From positions 1 through 5,857 of the forward strand of contig JAFAOZ010000292.1 in assembly GCA_019247395.1 (NCBI GenBank): DNA of 5,857 bases, given 5' to 3'. A program made the translations under genes and the position numbers. A model generated the notes under the pieces. That model did no database searches. It was not told the origin of the DNA and saw only the letters and a program-made list of their open reading frames with translations. The DNA comes from Vulcanimicrobiota bacterium. Its GTDB lineage: Bacteria > Vulcanimicrobiota > Vulcanimicrobiia > Vulcanimicrobiales > Vulcanimicrobiaceae. Shown here piece by piece: positions 1 through 5,857 of this stretch (positions are counted from its first letter, which is position 1; each line of letters opens with the position of its first letter).

Positions 1-418
1 TCGTCTGTACGTTGCCGGCGTCGCTGCCGGCGTTGGGCTCGGTCAAGCCGAAGCCCCAGAGCCGTTCGCCGCGCGCGAGCGGGACGAGATACTTCTGCTT
101 CTGCGCCTCCTTTCCGAAGAGGAAGAAGGGCGTCGCGCCGAGGGAAACGTGCGCCGCGAGCGTGATGGCCGTCGAAGCGTCCGCACGCGCGATCTCCATC
201 ACCGCGAGCGCGTAACTCACCGTGTCGGCGCCGGCACCGCCGTACTGTTCGGGAAACGGCAGCCCCATGAAGCCGAGCTCCGCCATCTTTGCAACGAGCT
301 CGTACGGAAATCGCTCGTTACGATCCATCTCTTCGGCACGCGGCCGAACCTCTTCGCGCGCGAACTCGCGCGCCAGGGCTGCGATCGCCTTTTGCTCGTC
401 GGTTAAATCGAAGTCCAT
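1..418 (-). CDS. Acyl-CoA dehydrogenase, N-terminal part (cut by the left edge)
   Basis: This is an FAD-dependent acyl-CoA dehydrogenase, which introduces the alpha-beta double bond into acyl-CoA thioesters in fatty-acid or branched-chain amino-acid breakdown in the cytoplasm. The ATG at 418-416 gives a protein starting MDFDLTDEQKAI, the usual opening of the family. Residues 1-118 match the all-helical N-terminal domain, including GFMGLPFPEQYGGAG near residue 49 and a QKQKYLVPLARGE segment near 106. The start of the beta domain follows, with LTEPNAGSD at residues 125-133, the family's flavin/substrate-loop signature. Only 139 codons are present out of roughly 380 normally, so the catalytic glutamate and the C-terminal helical domain lie outside the window. 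Substrate chain length cannot be judged. A purine run (AAAGGGGGG on the minus strand, 440-432) lies 13 bases upstream of the start, long for a ribosome binding site. The gene is divergent from ftsE and has no obvious functional tie to it. Confidence 0.93.
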   Translation of the reverse strand, partial: MDFDLTDEQKAIAALAREFAREEVRPRAEEMDRNERFPYELVAKMAELGFMGLPFPEQYGGAGADTVSYALAVMEIARADASTAITLAAHVSLGATPFFLFGKEAQKQKYLVPLARGERLWGFGLTEPNAGSDAGNVQT

Positions 419-462
419 GCGAAGGTATAGGCCCCCCTTTCATGAAAAGTCCTCTCCCGGCG
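419..462. promoter_or_regulatory. Divergent intergenic region between acyl-CoA dehydrogenase and ftsE
   Basis: Two divergent genes start only 44 bases apart, or 23 if ftsE starts at 442. Promoters for both must sit here or overlap the opposite coding sequence. The near-palindrome GGTATAGG at 424-431 offers a TATA-like core on both strands. On the minus strand, TATACC (429-424) ends five bases before the dehydrogenase ATG, a spacing that would suit a leaderless transcript. On the plus strand, TATAGG (426-431) has a poor -35 candidate, TTAAAT (403-408), 17 bases upstream. A run of six C (432-437) separates it from the ftsE start. These are weak matches read by eye; the short gap is certain, the promoter call is not. 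Confidence 0.3.
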
Positions 463-1173
463 ATGATCTCCCTCCGCGGCGTTACGCTCGTCTATCCCAA
501 CGGAGTGCGCGCCCTCGACAACGTCAATCTCGAAATAGAGAAGGGCGATTTCGTCTTTCTCGTGGGCGACTCAGGAACCGGCAAGTCGAGCCTGTTGCGC
601 CTGCTCTATCGCGAAGCACGATCGACCGCCGGCGAAATCATCGTCGACGGCATTCGCGTCGACCGCCTTCGGCGTAAACGCGTACCGGCGCTTCGGCGCC
701 ATCTCGGCGTCGTATTCCAAGACTTCAAGCTGCTCGTCGATAAGACGGTGTGGGAGAACGTCGCGTTTGCGATGCAGGTTACCGGCGCACATACGCGCGA
801 CGTGATGCGACAGGTGCCGCGGGTCCTCGACCTCGTCGGCCTCTCGCACAAGAGCCGCATGTATCCCGGCGAGCTTTCGGGCGGAGAGCAGCAGCGCGCC
901 GCGATCGCGCGAGCGCTGGTCAACAATCCTAAGATCCTGCTCTGCGACGAGCCGACCGGCAACCTCGATCCCGCGAACACCACGGAAATCACCGCGTTGC
1001 TGCAGCGCATCAATCTCAAAGGCACGACGGTCGTCGTCGCAACCCATAATCAAGCAGTCGTCGACCGAATGCGCCGCCGCGTCGTACGGCTTGCAGACGG
1101 CCGGATTACCACCGATGAAGAACGGGGCTACTATTATCTTGGACTGGGGCAAACTCAAGTTCTTTCTGGGTGA
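463..1173 (+). CDS. ftsE: Cell division ATP-binding protein FtsE
   Basis: This is the cytoplasmic ATPase subunit of the FtsEX complex, an ABC-type machine that transmits ATP hydrolysis through FtsX to peptidoglycan hydrolases outside the membrane. The 236-residue product has the full ABC set: Walker A GDSGTGKS (35-42), Q-loop FQDFKLL with Q86, signature LSGGEQQR (138-145), Walker B ILLCDE (158-163) followed by PTGNLD, and the H-loop histidine H195 in VATHN. FQDF around the Q-loop and the opening MISLRGVTLVYPNG are typical of FtsE rather than of other ABC ATPases. An in-frame ATG at 442 would add seven residues (MKSPLPA). I prefer 463 because family members start at the equivalent of MI-x-F/L. 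Neither start has a convincing Shine-Dalgarno sequence. The last 19 residues or so, including YYYLGLGQ, are encoded within the overlap with ftsX and extend slightly past the usual family length of about 220-230. Confidence 0.95.
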   Translation: MISLRGVTLVYPNGVRALDNVNLEIEKGDFVFLVGDSGTGKSSLLRLLYREARSTAGEIIVDGIRVDRLRRKRVPALRRHLGVVFQDFKLLVDKTVWENVAFAMQVTGAHTRDVMRQVPRVLDLVGLSHKSRMYPGELSGGEQQRAAIARALVNNPKILLCDEPTGNLDPANTTEITALLQRINLKGTTVVVATHNQAVVDRMRRRVVRLADGRITTDEERGYYYLGLGQTQVLSG

Positions 1174-2020
1174 GGTGCTGCGCAACTTTTCGCGCAACAC
1201 CGGCATGCAAGTGACCGCAATCGGAACCGTCGCGATCACGATCGTGTTGCTCGGCCTCTTTCTGTTCGTGCGCGGCGAGCTTGCCGACGTGGGAAGCCGG
1301 CTCTTGGATCAAATCGAAGTTTCCGCCTACCTGCACACCGACGTTACGCAAGCGCAAGTCACTGCAATCGCGCACTTCCTCGCGGCGGATCCGCGGGTTG
1401 CGTCGGCGCAGTTCGTTCCGAAGAAGCAAGCGCTGGCGGAGCTGCGCGCTCGGACGAGGGGCACGATCGACACGGCGCTGCTCACCGAGAATCCGCTTCC
1501 CGACAAGTTTCGCATCAAAACGCGCGTTCCCGACGACGTACCGGCGGTCGCCGCAAGCGTGCGGCGCTTGAGCGGCGTCGAAAACGTCGTGTACGGCCAA
1601 AAGATCGTGCAGCGCTTGCTGCAGCTCGGTGCGGTGCTGCGACGAATCGGTATTGCGGTGATCGCGGTCTTCTTCGCAGTCGCCGGCATCATCATTTCTA
1701 ACACCATCCGGTTGACGGTCTTCGCACGCCGCCGCGAGATCGCGATCATGCAGCTCGTCGGCGCAACGGGCACCTACATCCGGTTGCCCTTCATCTGCGA
1801 AGGGCTGCTCGCGGGCGTCGTCGGTGCGTTGCTCGCCGTCGCGCTCCTGGCCGCCGCGCGCGTCGCGCTTTGGCCGCGTCTGCTCGAGGCGCTTCCATGG
1901 GTGCAGCTCGCCGCGATGCCGCTCGACGCACGGCTCTTCGTTGCCGAGCTCGTCGCCGTCGGCGCGGCAATCGGCGTCGTGGCATCGTGGATCTCCGTCG
2001 GCCGGCACTTGCGGACGTAA
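1115..2020 (+). CDS. ftsX: Cell division permease-like protein FtsX
   Basis: This is the membrane subunit of FtsEX, coupling FtsE ATPase activity to an extracytoplasmic partner. The 301-residue product shows the family layout of four membrane segments with a large external loop. TM1 is at about 32-53, followed by an extracytoplasmic domain at about 54-172 and TM2 at about 176-197. The conserved cytoplasmic stretch NTIRLTVFARRREIAIMQLV (196-215), with GAT after it, is diagnostic. TM3 lies at about 229-250 and TM4 at about 274-294, with a short basic C-terminus (GRHLRT). Length agrees with FtsX of many non-enteric bacteria (about 300 residues). The ATG at 1115 overlaps the end of ftsE by 59 bases. 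A TTG at 1139 would shorten the overlap to 35 bases and begin LDWGKLKFFLGEVLRN, close to where homologues start; a TTG at 1091 is a third option. No strong ribosome binding site separates them. The overlap implies translational coupling with ftsE. Confidence 0.93.
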   Translation: MKNGATIILDWGKLKFFLGEVLRNFSRNTGMQVTAIGTVAITIVLLGLFLFVRGELADVGSRLLDQIEVSAYLHTDVTQAQVTAIAHFLAADPRVASAQFVPKKQALAELRARTRGTIDTALLTENPLPDKFRIKTRVPDDVPAVAASVRRLSGVENVVYGQKIVQRLLQLGAVLRRIGIAVIAVFFAVAGIIISNTIRLTVFARRREIAIMQLVGATGTYIRLPFICEGLLAGVVGALLAVALLAAARVALWPRLLEALPWVQLAAMPLDARLFVAELVAVGAAIGVVASWISVGRHLRT

Positions 2021-2037
2021 AGGCTACCGGCAGTTCC

Positions 2038-3213
2038 GTGCGACGAATCGCCGCGACCGCTTTTGCGCTAGCGCTCCTGCCCGCGATTGCGGCCGGTTCG
2101 ACGATCGAACAACGGATTTCGGCAGAGCGGGCGAAGGCGGCTCAGACGCAGTCACGGCTGCACGAGAAACGCGTGGAGCTGCACGCCGCGACGTTGCGAT
2201 ACGACGATCTGCAGCACCAGCTCGGCGAAACGAACGCGGCGATTGGTGAAGTCAGCGATCGCATCGACTCGCTCGCCGCGCAACGCGACTCGACGCAGCG
2301 TAAGATCGATTGGAACACGGTTCAACTCGATGCCGCTCGCCGGTCGCTGCGCTTACACGACGCGTTGCTCAAACGACGTCTCGTCGACGTCTACGAAAAC
2401 GGCGACCTCACCTACCTCAACGCACTGATCGGCGCTCGGTCGTTCAGCGAGTTCGTCGAGCGCTGGGAGGATTTGCGCTTACTGATCGCCGCCAACCAGC
2501 GCACCGTTCGCGCGCGTAAGGCGGCCGAGGCACGCGTAACGACCATCGAAGCGGATCTCGAACGCACGCGCATGGAGCTCCAGCAAGAGGAAGAAGCGCA
2601 GGAGCAGGCGCGCAGTCAGCTCGATTCGCTTGCGGACGAGCGGCGTAACCTCGTTTCGCTGGCGGCCGTGCGCCGCCACAGCGTCGCGTCCGAGGTCGCC
2701 GAGATGGAGGATCTCTCGGCTGCCGAGGAGTCCGAACTCGAAGGACTGATTCTCGAGCGGGAGCGCGAGCTTGCAGCCTCCCAGCGGGCCGCCGGTATCG
2801 CCGGAGAGGCCCCCAGCGCCGGCGGACTGGGCAACTTCGCCTGGCCGGTCACCGGAACGATCACCTCACCCTTCGGCTGGCGCACGAATCCGCTCGGCGG
2901 CGGACCCGAGTTCCACCAGGGTCTAGATATCGCCGCCCCCATGGGCACCGCGGTAACGGCGGCCGCCTCCGGCACGGTGATCATGGCGCAGTGGTACGGC
3001 GGATACGGGAACTATATTTTGCTCGACCACGGCGGCGGCTACTCGACCGGCTACGGTCACCTTTCGGCGATCTACGTTTCGGTGGGGCAGAGCGTTACCC
3101 GTGGCCAAGCGATCGGCGCGGTCGGTTCGACGGGCCAGTCGACCGGGCCGCACCTCCACTTCGAGGTACGAATTGCGGGCAAACCTGTTGACCCGGCGCC
3201 CCGGCTTCATTAA
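2038..3213 (+). CDS. Secreted coiled-coil M23/LytM metallopeptidase, probable FtsEX partner (EnvC/PcsB-like)
   Basis: This is a probable peptidoglycan endopeptidase acting outside the cytoplasmic membrane under FtsEX control. The 391-residue product starts at a GTG at 2038, 17 bases after the ftsX stop. It has a signal peptide (RR at 2-3, hydrophobic 5-18, likely cleavage after AIAA near 19). Coiled coils lie at about 22-115 and 155-250, flanking a central segment RLVDVYENGDLTYLNALIGA (114-133) that resembles the hinge region of EnvC/PcsB/CwlO-type partners. A flexible Ala/Gly linker leads to an M23 domain at about 269-387. The domain keeps zinc ligands H293 and D297 (HQGLD) and H374 (HLH, 372-374), and the general-base histidine H341 (YGHLS). 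E. coli EnvC lacks these ligands and only activates amidases, so direct cleavage is plausible here. The start is set by the signal peptide; the best ribosome binding site (AAGG, 2020-2023) is 14 bases upstream, which is long. The frame is open further upstream, but that part overlaps ftsX and looks non-coding. The FtsEX partnership is inferred from position and architecture. Confidence 0.92.
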   Translation: MRRIAATAFALALLPAIAAGSTIEQRISAERAKAAQTQSRLHEKRVELHAATLRYDDLQHQLGETNAAIGEVSDRIDSLAAQRDSTQRKIDWNTVQLDAARRSLRLHDALLKRRLVDVYENGDLTYLNALIGARSFSEFVERWEDLRLLIAANQRTVRARKAAEARVTTIEADLERTRMELQQEEEAQEQARSQLDSLADERRNLVSLAAVRRHSVASEVAEMEDLSAAEESELEGLILERERELAASQRAAGIAGEAPSAGGLGNFAWPVTGTITSPFGWRTNPLGGGPEFHQGLDIAAPMGTAVTAAASGTVIMAQWYGGYGNYILLDHGGGYSTGYGHLSAIYVSVGQSVTRGQAIGAVGSTGQSTGPHLHFEVRIAGKPVDPAPRLH

Positions 3214-3281
3214 GAGTTAGCGAGTAACCTCGGAAGGAAGAAACTCGCCACCCGCACAGCGGGGTACTGTAAAGAGGATCA
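3214..3281 (+). other. Intergenic gap with two small inverted repeats, upstream of the first S41 protease
   Basis: This is the only clear gap inside the plus-strand block. It holds a 6-base inverted repeat, GCGAGT (3220-3225) with ACTCGC (3243-3248), enclosing 17 bases. A tighter hairpin follows, CCCGC-ACA-GCGGG (3251-3263). Neither is followed by a T-run, so a standard intrinsic terminator is not supported. Possible roles are an mRNA processing or attenuation element, or part of an operator for a promoter internal to the block. TACTGT (3265-3270) is a weak -10-like sequence, but I see no matching -35. The small stems could also be chance in GC-rich DNA. Confidence 0.35.
3273..3278 (+). promoter_or_regulatory. 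Ribosome binding site of the first S41 protease gene
   Basis: AGAGGA at 3273-3278 is the clearest Shine-Dalgarno-like sequence in the window. Its GAGG core ends four bases before the ATG at 3282. It fixes that start codon and suggests this gene can be translated independently of the upstream M23 gene. Confidence 0.7.
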
Positions 3282-4688
3282 ATGAACCGCTCCCGACGCC
3301 CGCTTCTGACCGTCCTGCTCTTTGTCGCCCTTGCCGCGGTCGCCGCGGCGGCGATCGCGTACCGAACCGGCGTGCTTCGGCACCAGGGCGTACTCGAGGT
3401 CGCCACGACCGGCGACTTGCGCGATCTCTTTTCTCCGCGCGAGCCCCAAGGCCCGATGCTCGCCGACGTCGCGCTGCGAAAACTCGAGAGCGATTACTAT
3501 AAGCCGATTGAGCCGCAGACACCGATTGCGGGTGAATCCGCGGCATTGCGCGGTTTTCTCTCGTCGAAAAAGCTGCACGCGTCGCTGCCGCCGGAGACTG
3601 CCGTCGGCAACCCCGGAGAAGACGGCGCGCGTGCTGCCGAGATGCTCGCGTACGCACAAGCGCACTACGCAAGCGGCGTCGGACCGAACGGACGTGAGGA
3701 TCTCATCGATGCCGCGCTGCGCGGCATCATGACCTCGGTTCACGATCCCTACACCGTCTATCTCTCGCCGCGCGAAATCCAAGGATTGAACGAGTCGCTC
3801 TCGGGTGGAAACTTCGGCGGCATCGGCGTTTATATTTATCAGCTCAAGGACGGGCGCATCATCGTGCAGCCGATCGAGTCCATGCCGGCCGCGCGCGCGG
3901 GAATGAAGCCCGGCCAGATCGTCGATTCGGTGGACGGCAAGAGCGTCCGCGGTCTGAACATCGATCGTGTCGAGGAGATGATTCGCGGCGAGGCGGGGAC
4001 GATCGTCCGCATCCGCGCGCACGCCTATAACGCGCCCTCGATCGAGCATTCGTACGGAATCGTACGTGAAATCATTCACGTTCCGACGGTGCGTTCGAAG
4101 ATGGAGTCGGGCATCGATTACATTCGTCTCTCCGACTTCGGCACCACCTCGCCCGACGAAATCCGCAAGGCGTTGCTCGAAGGCCGGGACCACGGCGCCC
4201 GCGCGTATATTCTGGATTTGCGCGATAACGGCGGCGGGCTGCTCGATGCGGCGGTGGAGATCTCGAGCTTTTTCGTTCCGCAAGGCACGATCGTTTCGAC
4301 GATCCGTCGCGACGGGCAACGCTCGAGCGAAGAAGCGCTCGGCGACGCCATCGGCGGTCTTCGTCCGCTCGCCATACTCGTGAACAAGTACACTGCGAGC
4401 GCGTCGGAAATTACGGCGGGCGCCTTGCAGGATTATCATTTGGCGACGCTCGTCGGAACGCGCACGTTCGGCAAAGGCGTCGTGCAAAGCATCTTTCCGC
4501 TTCCCGACCAAGGCGCGCTGAAGATCACGACGGCCCGCTACCTGACGCCGGCGGGGCGCGATATTCAGCACCACGGCATTCAACCGGACGTCGTCGTCAA
4601 CCAAGATCCCAATCCAGCGCTGATTGACACGCCGGCAGACAAACAGCTCGCAGCGGCCAAGGCACGATTGGCGCAGTCTTTACGTTGA
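3282..4688 (+). CDS. S41 family C-terminal processing peptidase (CtpA/Prc type) with PDZ domain
   Basis: This is a serine protease of the tail-specific/CtpA family, which degrades or trims extracytoplasmic proteins from their C-termini. The 468-residue product starts MNRSRR, followed by a hydrophobic segment at 8-26. That segment is either a membrane anchor or a signal peptide; a possible AIA cleavage motif lies at 24-26. Helices at about 57-74 and 139-155 (with HDPYTVYLSP at 154-163) flank an extended segment. A PDZ domain spans about 177-245 (FGGIGVYI; AARAGMKPGQIV). The protease core carries DLRDNGGG (312-319), the catalytic Ser S373 in TASASE, Lys K398 in TFGKG, and Gln Q402; the 25-residue Ser-Lys spacing is that of Prc and CtpB. 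All catalytic residues are present. About 50 residues more than in compact CtpA proteins lie between the two N-terminal helices (about 80-138). Genes of this family commonly neighbour ftsEX in other bacteria. Regulation of the adjacent M23 enzyme is an inference by analogy with Prc-MepS and Pseudomonas CtpA. Confidence 0.94.
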   Translation: MNRSRRPLLTVLLFVALAAVAAAAIAYRTGVLRHQGVLEVATTGDLRDLFSPREPQGPMLADVALRKLESDYYKPIEPQTPIAGESAALRGFLSSKKLHASLPPETAVGNPGEDGARAAEMLAYAQAHYASGVGPNGREDLIDAALRGIMTSVHDPYTVYLSPREIQGLNESLSGGNFGGIGVYIYQLKDGRIIVQPIESMPAARAGMKPGQIVDSVDGKSVRGLNIDRVEEMIRGEAGTIVRIRAHAYNAPSIEHSYGIVREIIHVPTVRSKMESGIDYIRLSDFGTTSPDEIRKALLEGRDHGARAYILDLRDNGGGLLDAAVEISSFFVPQGTIVSTIRRDGQRSSEEALGDAIGGLRPLAILVNKYTASASEITAGALQDYHLATLVGTRTFGKGVVQSIFPLPDQGALKITTARYLTPAGRDIQHHGIQPDVVVNQDPNPALIDTPADKQLAAAKARLAQSLR

Positions 4689-4693
4689 TTGAT

Positions 4694-4697
4694 GGAG
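4694..4697 (+). promoter_or_regulatory. Ribosome binding site choosing the start of the second S41 gene
   Basis: GGAG at 4694-4697 lies three bases before the ATG at 4701. An in-frame ATG at 4692 overlaps this site and has no purine-rich sequence ahead of it. The signal peptide also begins naturally at 4701 (MKRFFS), so 4701 is preferred; the alternative adds only MET. Confidence 0.5.
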
Positions 4698-4700
4698 ACC

Positions 4701-5857
4701 ATGAAACGCTTTTTTTCGATTCTCTGGGCCGGCGCGTTGGTCGCCGTCCTCATCGAGCTCTCCGCCGCATCGGCCGCGCAGGCGCCGCATCTATCGTCGG
4801 TTGATGCCGGCGAAGTCGCGACGAGCTACGGTTATCTGACGGATAATTTCTACAAGAAGGTCGATCCGCAGATCGTGCTCGACTCCACCCGCACCGCGCT
4901 CGTGAGCGCGATGCGCACGGGCGGCGTCAAGCACGCCGACCTTCCCGTGATGCACGCAAGTTTGGTCGCATCGAGCAACGTGCACGAGATCGACCGCGAA
5001 ATCGAAAGCGCCGAGGTCGAGTCGAAGGGCAAGTTCAAGCTGCACGATCTTACGTACGTCGCGCTCGACGGCATGATGAAATCGGTGAACGACCGGTACA
5101 CCGTCTTCATGACGCCCAAGGAGTTCGCGGGCCTGAATCAAGGTCTCGACGGCGGCGATTTCGGCGGAACCGGCATCGTTATCCAACTCGACGACAAGAC
5201 CAAATACATCTCCGTGGAAAACGTCGTTCCCGACGGCCCGGCGGACAAGGCCGGCATCGAGCAAGACGATCTCATCACAGCGATCGACGGGACCTCGACC
5301 AAAGGCATGAGCCTCTCGAGCGCCAGCGGAAAGCTGCGCGGCAAGGAAGGTACGCGCGTAACGCTGACCGTGCAGCGCGACAACAGCGCCTTGCCGGCAC
5401 CGATCACGATTACGCGTGCGAAGATCCATCAGCTCAGCGTCTACGGAAAGATGCTTCCGAATAAAATCGGATACGTTGCGTTGACGGTCTTCGGCAAAGA
5501 GACCGGGGCCGAACTCGACGCCGCGCTGGACCGCTTGCAGAAAGAGGGCGCGCGTGCACTCGTGCTCGATCTGCGCGACAACGGCGGCGGCTATCTCGAA
5601 GCGGCCGTTGCGGTGAGCTCCAAATTCATTCCAAGCGGTCCGATTGTTTCGGTCGAATCGCGCGCTTCGAACATTACGACGCTTGACGCCGACGATACCG
5701 CAATCAATCCGATTCCGCTCGTCGTTTTGGTTAACGGCTACACTGCCTCGGCCTCCGAGATTACCTCGGGTGCGATTCAAGACAGCGCGGTTGGAACGAT
5801 CATGGGTACGAAGACGTTCGGTAAGGGCGTCGTGCAGACGATCATACCGCTCCCCGA
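4701..5857 (+). CDS. Second S41 family C-terminal processing peptidase with PDZ domain (cut by the right edge)
   Basis: This is a paralogue of the preceding protease, starting 12 bases after its stop, so the two are almost certainly co-transcribed. The window holds 385 codons and ends inside the protease core, just after the catalytic residues. The N-terminus MKRFFSILWAGALVAVLIEL followed by SAASAAQA is a convincing cleavable signal peptide (ASA at 23-25 or AQA at 26-28). A helical N-terminal domain follows, including FYKKVDPQ (50-57) and DRYTVFMTP (131-139). The PDZ domain is at about 153-226 (FGGTGIVIQL; PADKAGIEQDDLI). The core has DLRDNGGG (290-297), Ser S350 in TASASE, Lys K375 in TFGKG 25 residues later, and Gln Q379, so it looks active. 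It shares with its neighbour an extended segment between the first helices (about 58-119). Both proteins have an HASL tetrapeptide in that segment. About 60-80 C-terminal residues are probably missing. Apparent soluble secretion contrasts with the possibly anchored neighbour. Confidence 0.93.
   Translation, partial: MKRFFSILWAGALVAVLIELSAASAAQAPHLSSVDAGEVATSYGYLTDNFYKKVDPQIVLDSTRTALVSAMRTGGVKHADLPVMHASLVASSNVHEIDREIESAEVESKGKFKLHDLTYVALDGMMKSVNDRYTVFMTPKEFAGLNQGLDGGDFGGTGIVIQLDDKTKYISVENVVPDGPADKAGIEQDDLITAIDGTSTKGMSLSSASGKLRGKEGTRVTLTVQRDNSALPAPITITRAKIHQLSVYGKMLPNKIGYVALTVFGKETGAELDAALDRLQKEGARALVLDLRDNGGGYLEAAVAVSSKFIPSGPIVSVESRASNITTLDADDTAINPIPLVVLVNGYTASASEITSGAIQDSAVGTIMGTKTFGKGVVQTIIPLP

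Noticed and set aside
12..406. Small plus-strand open frames at 12-215 and 149-406
   Set aside because: They lie opposite the acyl-CoA dehydrogenase coding sequence, whose translation matches its family continuously over 139 codons.
289..441. N-terminal extension of ftsE reaching back to 289
   Set aside because: It overlaps the acyl-CoA dehydrogenase coding sequence on the other strand, is Arg-rich, and no FtsE family member carries such a leader.
1106..2008. A long open frame on the minus strand, about 300 codons, opposite ftsX
   Set aside because: The translation is rich in Arg, Asp, His and Glu with no recognisable domain. It mirrors the strong GC third-position bias of ftsX, which is a clear family match on the plus strand.
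1870..2037. N-terminal extension of the M23 gene into ftsX
   Set aside because: The extra 56 residues are Arg/Ala-rich out-of-frame translation of ftsX. A signal peptide begins naturally at the GTG at 2038.
3251..3270. Rho-independent terminator after the M23 gene
   Set aside because: The hairpin has only five base pairs and is followed by GTACTGTAAAG, not a T-run.
3279..4604. A 441-codon open frame on the minus strand opposite the first S41 gene
   Set aside because: Low-complexity, Arg- and Asp-rich translation without motifs. The plus strand has a full S41 active site and a good ribosome binding site, so this is a codon-bias shadow.
4791..5780. A 329-codon open frame on the minus strand opposite the second S41 gene
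   Set aside because: Same pattern: no recognisable domain, and the opposite strand encodes a clear S41 protease with intact catalytic motifs.
1..5857. Mobile element, CRISPR array, toxin-antitoxin pair, phage defence genes or RNA genes
   Set aside because: Nearly the whole window is accounted for by six recognisable housekeeping-type genes. No direct repeats, transposase motifs or tRNA-like folds were noticed.

Overview
The window is about 5.9 kb of GC-rich, densely coding bacterial DNA. One gene points left and is cut by the left edge. A co-directional block of five genes points right, and its last gene is cut by the right edge. I see no rRNA, tRNA, CRISPR array, insertion sequence or phage gene. 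The organism cannot be named from this sequence alone. High GC with strong GC bias at third codon positions, the order ftsE-ftsX-M23 peptidase-S41 peptidases, and a neighbouring acyl-CoA dehydrogenase would suit a GC-rich environmental bacterium. A deep-branching group such as Eremiobacterota (WPS-2) is my tentative guess.

Layout: bases 1-418, minus strand, hold the first 139 residues of an acyl-CoA dehydrogenase. Bases 419-441 (or 419-462, depending on the ftsE start) form a very short divergent intergenic region. Then on the plus strand come ftsE (463-1173) and ftsX (1115-2020, overlapping ftsE). Next is a secreted coiled-coil protein with a C-terminal M23/LytM peptidase domain (2038-3213). 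A 68-base gap with two small inverted repeats follows. Last are two tandem S41 (CtpA/Prc-type) PDZ proteases at 3282-4688 and 4701-5857, the second incomplete.

How the genes fit together: FtsE (ATPase) and FtsX (membrane subunit) form the complex that, in characterised bacteria, controls peptidoglycan cleavage at division or elongation through an extracytoplasmic coiled-coil partner (EnvC, PcsB, CwlO or RipC). The gene directly after ftsX has the expected partner architecture. Unlike EnvC, its LytM domain keeps the metal ligands, so it may cut peptidoglycan itself. S41 C-terminal processing proteases are known in other bacteria to degrade cell-wall hydrolases (Prc on MepS in E. coli, CtpA on M23 endopeptidases in Pseudomonas). 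The block can therefore be read as a wall-cleavage module: an ATP-driven switch, a hydrolase, and two proteases that may limit or process it. The last link is inference.

No clearly undescribed system is visible. The points most worth following are the apparently active M23 partner, the duplicated S41 gene with a shared insertion of about 50 residues, and the compact divergent start region.
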